Assembly: GCF_900660445.2 (NCBI RefSeq)
Contig: NZ_LR214938.2
Coordinates: forward strand, 664,348 to 728,347
Direction of reading: 5' to 3'
DNA length: 64,000 bases
Source of the DNA: Metamycoplasma salivarium
GTDB lineage: Bacteria > Bacillota_I > Bacilli_A > Mycoplasmatales > Metamycoplasmataceae
Shown: positions 60,414 through 64,000 of the stretch, piece after piece
How positions within the stretch are numbered: the first letter of the stretch is position 1
How the letters are laid out: the number at the start of each line of letters is the position of its first letter
The notes under the pieces: model-generated
Databases searched by the model: none
Seen by the model: the letters and a program-made list of their open reading frames with translations, nothing else
What the model was told of the DNA's origin: nothing
Position numbers and translations under genes: made by a program

Positions 60414-62219
60414 TTATTGCTCCTTTTTCTTTGATGTATTTGTTTTTAAGATTGCTAAGAATGCTTCTTGAGGAACATCAACGGTTCCGATTGATTTCAT
60501 TCTCTTCTTTCCACGTTTTTGCTTTTCTAGTAATTTTTGTCTTCTTGTAACATCCCCACCATACAATTTTGCAGTGACATCTTTTCGATAAGCTTTGATA
60601 GTTTCTCTTGCTATTATTTTACTACCAATTGCTGCTTGAACTGGGATTTCAAAGTTTTGTCTTGGGATAACTTCTTTTAATTTTTCTGCTAATTCCCTAC
60701 TTTTATTATAAGCAAAATCTCGATGAACTATCATTGCTAATGCATCAATTTTTTCACCATTTAGTAGAATATCAACCTTAACTAAATCAGATTCTCTAAG
60801 TCCAATATAGTCATATTCAAAGGATGCATATCCCTTTGAATAACTCTTCATTAAATCAAAAAAATCAAAAATAGTTTCATTTAATGGAAGCTCGTAAATC
60901 AATCTACGTCTTGTATCATCAATATATTCAATATCAACATATTTGCCACGTTTTTGTTGACAAAGTTCCATAATAGGACCTAAATATTCTTCAGTTAGAA
61001 AAATACTTGCTTTAATATAAGGCTCTTCTATCATTTTGATTAAACTGCGATCAGGAAATAAAGAAGGATTTGTAATATATTGCACATCTCCATTAGTTAA
61101 AGTAACAACAAATTCAACAGATGGAGCGGTTGCAATAATATCTAAATTAAATTCTCGTTCTAATCTTTCTTGCAAAATATCCATATGTAATAAACCTAAA
61201 AACCCAATTCGAAAACCAAAGCCTAATGCTTTTGAAGTTTCAGGTTCTCAATTAATTGATGAATCTGATAAACTTATTTTTTCTAAAGCGTCTTTTAATG
61301 CATTGTAATCTAAAGTATCTACTGGATAAAAACCAGTATAAACAACAGGTTTTAATTTTTTATAACCAGGTAATGGGTATGAAACTTTATTATTATTTAA
61401 TGTGACTGTATCACCAATATGAATATCTTTAACGTTTCTAATCGAAGCTGCAATTCATCCAACTTCCCCAGCAGAAAGTTCTTCTTTTTTAACATCAAAA
61501 GGATTTTTGACTCCAAGTTCAGTTACTGTATAAACCTTTTTTGAAGCCATAAAATAAATTTCATCACCTAATTTGACTTTACCATTAAAGATTCTAATTA
61601 AAACAACAACACCACGATAATTATCAAAATAACTATCAAAAATTAATGCTTCTAAAGGTTTATTGTCATCTGCTTCTTTAGGGGCTGGAATTTTATTAAT
61701 AATTACATCAATGACTTGATCAATATTTTTACCAGTTTTTGCTGAGATTAAAATTGCATTTGAAGCATCAATACCAATCACATTTTCTATTTCATGTTTA
61801 ACACGTTCAGGATCAGCAGACACTAAATCAATTTTGTTAATAATTGGAATAATTTCTAAGTTATGTTCCATTGCTAAATAAACATTTGCTAAAGTTTGTG
61901 CTTGAATGCCTTGTGTTGCATCGACTAACAATAATGCACCCTCACATGCTGCTAAACTACGGCTGACTTCATAAGTAAAATCAACATGGCCTGGTGTATC
62001 AATTAAATGAAAAATATAGTCTTTATATTTAATTTGGATGGCATTTAATTTAATTGTAATTCCACGTTCTTTTTCAAGTTCCATTGAATCTAAAATTTGT
62101 GGTGTACTTTGTCTTTCATCAATAGTTCCGGTAAATTCCAAAATACGGTCAGCTAGTGTACTTTTACCATGATCTATATGTGCGATGATTGCAAAATTAC
62201 GAATTTTAGATTTGTCCAT
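60414..62219 (-). CDS. lepA: Elongation factor 4 (LepA)
   Basis: A 601-aa, standard-length GTPase: AHIDHGKST (13-21), [17 protein letters not shown] and the C-terminal LepA domain with [25 protein letters not shown] split around residue 560. It acts on ribosomes under stress and in initiation. A minus-strand TATAAT at 62236-62231 lies about 12 nt before the ATG and no ribosome-binding site is visible, so the transcript may be nearly leaderless. Confidence 0.97.
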
Positions 62220-62310
62220 ATGTTTTTACAATTATATTTTAAAATGTTATTTTTTTCTTATAAAATAGTAATAGCAAAGATTAATTTTATTAACTTAGAA
62301 AGAAAATAAT

Positions 62311-63201
62311 ATGTTGTACATTCTTTATAATTCAAATTCTAAAATAGGTAAGAATAAAAGGAATATTTTCAAAATTTTATTTGATGCTGTCAAAACTTTT
62401 CAAGATGATAATATTAGAATTAAAGATATTGCAACAACAATTAATAAAGAAGAATCTGTAAAAAATATTAATAAACAAAAAGACATTATTGTGATTGTTG
62501 GTGGTGATGGAACATTGACAAGATTAGTTGATAAATTTTATAAATATATTGACTTAATTCCCAAAGTTTATGCTTATAAAGCGGGAACTGGAAATGATTT
62601 TATTAGAAATATTATTAAAAGTGGCTATACATATGAACACATCAAAAACAAATATTTTTTAATTAATCCATTTTTAGAAAATTTACCAAAAGTTGAAATT
62701 AATAATGAAACTCACATCTTTTTAAATGGAATTGGAATAGGCCTTGATGGCTTTATTTGCAAAAAAGTTGAAGAACAAAGAATAAAAAATGGTAAACAAA
62801 ATTTCTTTAGATCATCAATTCAAGCATTTAAAGAATTTAAACCTTATCCCAAAATAGAAATTACAGTTGATGGCAAAACTGAAACATTAGAAAATGTTTG
62901 GTTAGCTTCAATTATGAATGGAAAATATTATGGTAAAGGAATGAAGATAGCACCTTTTGCTGATATTAAAAGCAACAAACTAAATTTAATTGTTATTGAT
63001 AACATTACTAAATTCAAATTATTGTTCTTTTTCCCAACAGTTTATTTTGGAAGGCATATTAAAAACAAGTTTGTAAAATCTTATGTGGGAAATAAAATTT
63101 CACTTAAATTATATGAAAAAACATATGGGCAAATTGATGGCGAATTTCAAGAGAATATCACCGAAGCTACTGCTTACAAAGACTTCAAAAATAAGATATA
63201 A
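62311..63201 (+). CDS. Diacylglycerol kinase-family lipid kinase
   Basis: A 296-aa protein with the catalytic domain motifs VGGDGTL (63-69) and AGTGNDFIR (about 91-99), then the beta-rich C-terminal domain with NGKYYGKGMKIAP and GQIDGEF. Family members phosphorylate diacylglycerol or related lipids at the membrane. It has its own promoter (TATAAA at 62259-62264) divergent from lepA, and a GAAAGAAAAT-type ribosome-binding site. Confidence 0.9.
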   Translation: MLYILYNSNSKIGKNKRNIFKILFDAVKTFQDDNIRIKDIATTINKEESVKNINKQKDIIVIVGGDGTLTRLVDKFYKYIDLIPKVYAYKAGTGNDFIRNIIKSGYTYEHIKNKYFLINPFLENLPKVEINNETHIFLNGIGIGLDGFICKKVEEQRIKNGKQNFFRSSIQAFKEFKPYPKIEITVDGKTETLENVWLASIMNGKYYGKGMKIAPFADIKSNKLNLIVIDNITKFKLLFFFPTVYFGRHIKNKFVKSYVGNKISLKLYEKTYGQIDGEFQENITEATAYKDFKNKI

Positions 63202-63212
63202 TCTTAAATGTT

Positions 63213-63303
63213 CGATGGTTGCTCGAGTGGTTGAAGAGGTTAGTCTCGAAAACTAATAATGATGTTAAGTCATTCAAGGGTTCAAATCCCTTACCATCGG
63301 CCA
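63213..63303 (+). tRNA. tRNA-Ser (anticodon CGA)
   Basis: A long-variable-arm tRNA: acceptor CGATGGT/ACCATCG, anticodon loop CTCGAAA (CGA), extra arm AATGATGTTAAGTCATT, T-arm AAGGGTTCAAATCCCTT, discriminator G and encoded CCA. It starts 11 nt after the lipid kinase stop. Confidence 0.93.
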
Positions 63304-63308
63304 TTTTT

Positions 63309-63923
63309 TTATTTTTTAAAGTTGAAGACAATAAAATTTATATTTTTACCTGCTAAGTTAAATTTGATTTCATAATCAGTTAAATAATTTTTAAAATCAT
63401 ATTCACATTTATTATGCAAATCATTTGTGTGATAAATTATATTTGCATTAACAGCCAAAAGTTCTTCTAATGCAAATTGGTATAAATTATCATTGTCACT
63501 TTTAAAAAATATTTTTCCATTCTCAGACAATATTGACTTATATAATTTTAAAAAATCTCTATATACTAGACGTCTTTTGAAATGTCTTTTTTTAGGCCAA
63601 GGGTCTGAAAATGTTAATCATATAGTATCAAATTTGTTATCAAAATATTCAAGAATTTTGTTTGCATTACCAATTAAAATGCGCATATTATTTAATTTCA
63701 AATTTTCAATTTTCTTTAAAGCAAATAATGCAGGAGTTGCATATTTTTCAAGGCCAATAAATTGCATTTTAGGATTATCCAAAGCCATTTCAGAAAGCAT
63801 TTTACCTTTTCCCATTCCAATTTCTAATGTGGTATTTTTTTCAATATGAAAAGGAAAATTTTTGATTGAATAATTTGAATCATTAATTAATTGTAAAGCA
63901 TTTTTATTATGTCTTAATCTCAT
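63309..63923 (-). CDS. trmB: tRNA (guanine-N7-)-methyltransferase
   Basis: A 204-aa protein: LEIGMGKGKMLSEMA (about 33-47, SAM site), FIGLEKYATPAL, FSDPWPKKRHFKRRL (about 107-121) and FFKSDNDNLY, all TrmB motifs. It makes m7G46 in tRNA. A minus-strand TACAAT box lies only about 6 nt before the ATG with no Shine-Dalgarno, so a leaderless mRNA is likely. It converges with tRNA-Ser. Confidence 0.95.
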
Positions 63924-64000
63924 AGTAAGAATTGTATCAAAATAGTTACTTATGTGATAAACTAAAAATAGAACATATTTAATTTTGCTTAGGATTTAGT
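63924..64000 (-). promoter_or_regulatory. trmB promoter region at the window edge
   Basis: The minus strand shows TACAAT at about 63935-63930 upstream of trmB, with a TTTTTAG-rich stretch in -35 position. No gene is visible in the remaining bases. Confidence 0.4.

Overview
This window is mycoplasma DNA. Almost every recognisable gene is interrupted by in-frame TGA codons at conserved tryptophan positions, so UGA is read as Trp (genetic code 4). The DNA is very AT-rich, genes are packed tightly, and the 16S rRNA looks by eye like the Mycoplasma hominis group (Metamycoplasma). That species-group call is from memory, not from a database search. All coordinates below read TGA as Trp.

Layout. 1-550: the tail of an unknown gene and three tRNAs on the minus strand (Gly-GCC, Gly-UCC, Arg-UCU). 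639-3520: an azoreductase, an APC-type amino-acid permease and a small membrane protein. 3573-5784: clpB (minus) under a perfect CIRCE element. 5818-20319 is an accessory stretch. It holds an HNH nuclease and C5 DNA-methyltransferase pair with a (GA)9 tract that puts the methyltransferase out of frame, a DUF5677 gene, a FecBCD-like iron-complex ABC transporter, a DUF4238 gene, an unknown gene, two two-gene membrane cassettes (the second carrying a nucleotidyltransferase-like domain), and a tandem pair of NrnA-type DHH phosphoesterases. 20328-23014: an ogt-metK-asnA operon (minus).

23503-32816: two small membrane proteins, tex, then the nusA-ylxR-infB-rbfA-mnmG-rlmH block, with an intrinsic hairpin in the nusA leader. 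32835-33447: degraded DNA, probably a transposase remnant. 33613-47768: recA, ymdB, nusB, tlyA, sufS-sufU, dinB, nadD-HD, infC-rpmI-rplT (IF3 apparently starting at AUU behind a leader terminator), mnmA, alaS-ruvX and three small genes ending in greA.

48072-52711: one 16S-23S operon with RNase III-type processing stems, no 5S gene and no spacer tRNA. 52861-59200: tRNA-Trp(CCA), a three-gene operon (HAD phosphatase, acidic protein, HipA-like kinase) and uvrA. 59300-64000: a UPF0154 protein, a membrane protein and lepA (minus), a lipid kinase (plus), tRNA-Ser(CGA) and trmB (minus).

The most notable observations are the phase-variable restriction-modification locus that is OFF for its methyltransferase in this sequence, the membrane-anchored nucleotidyltransferase cassette, the HipA-like kinase operon, and two probable RNA-level control sites (nusA leader and infC leader).
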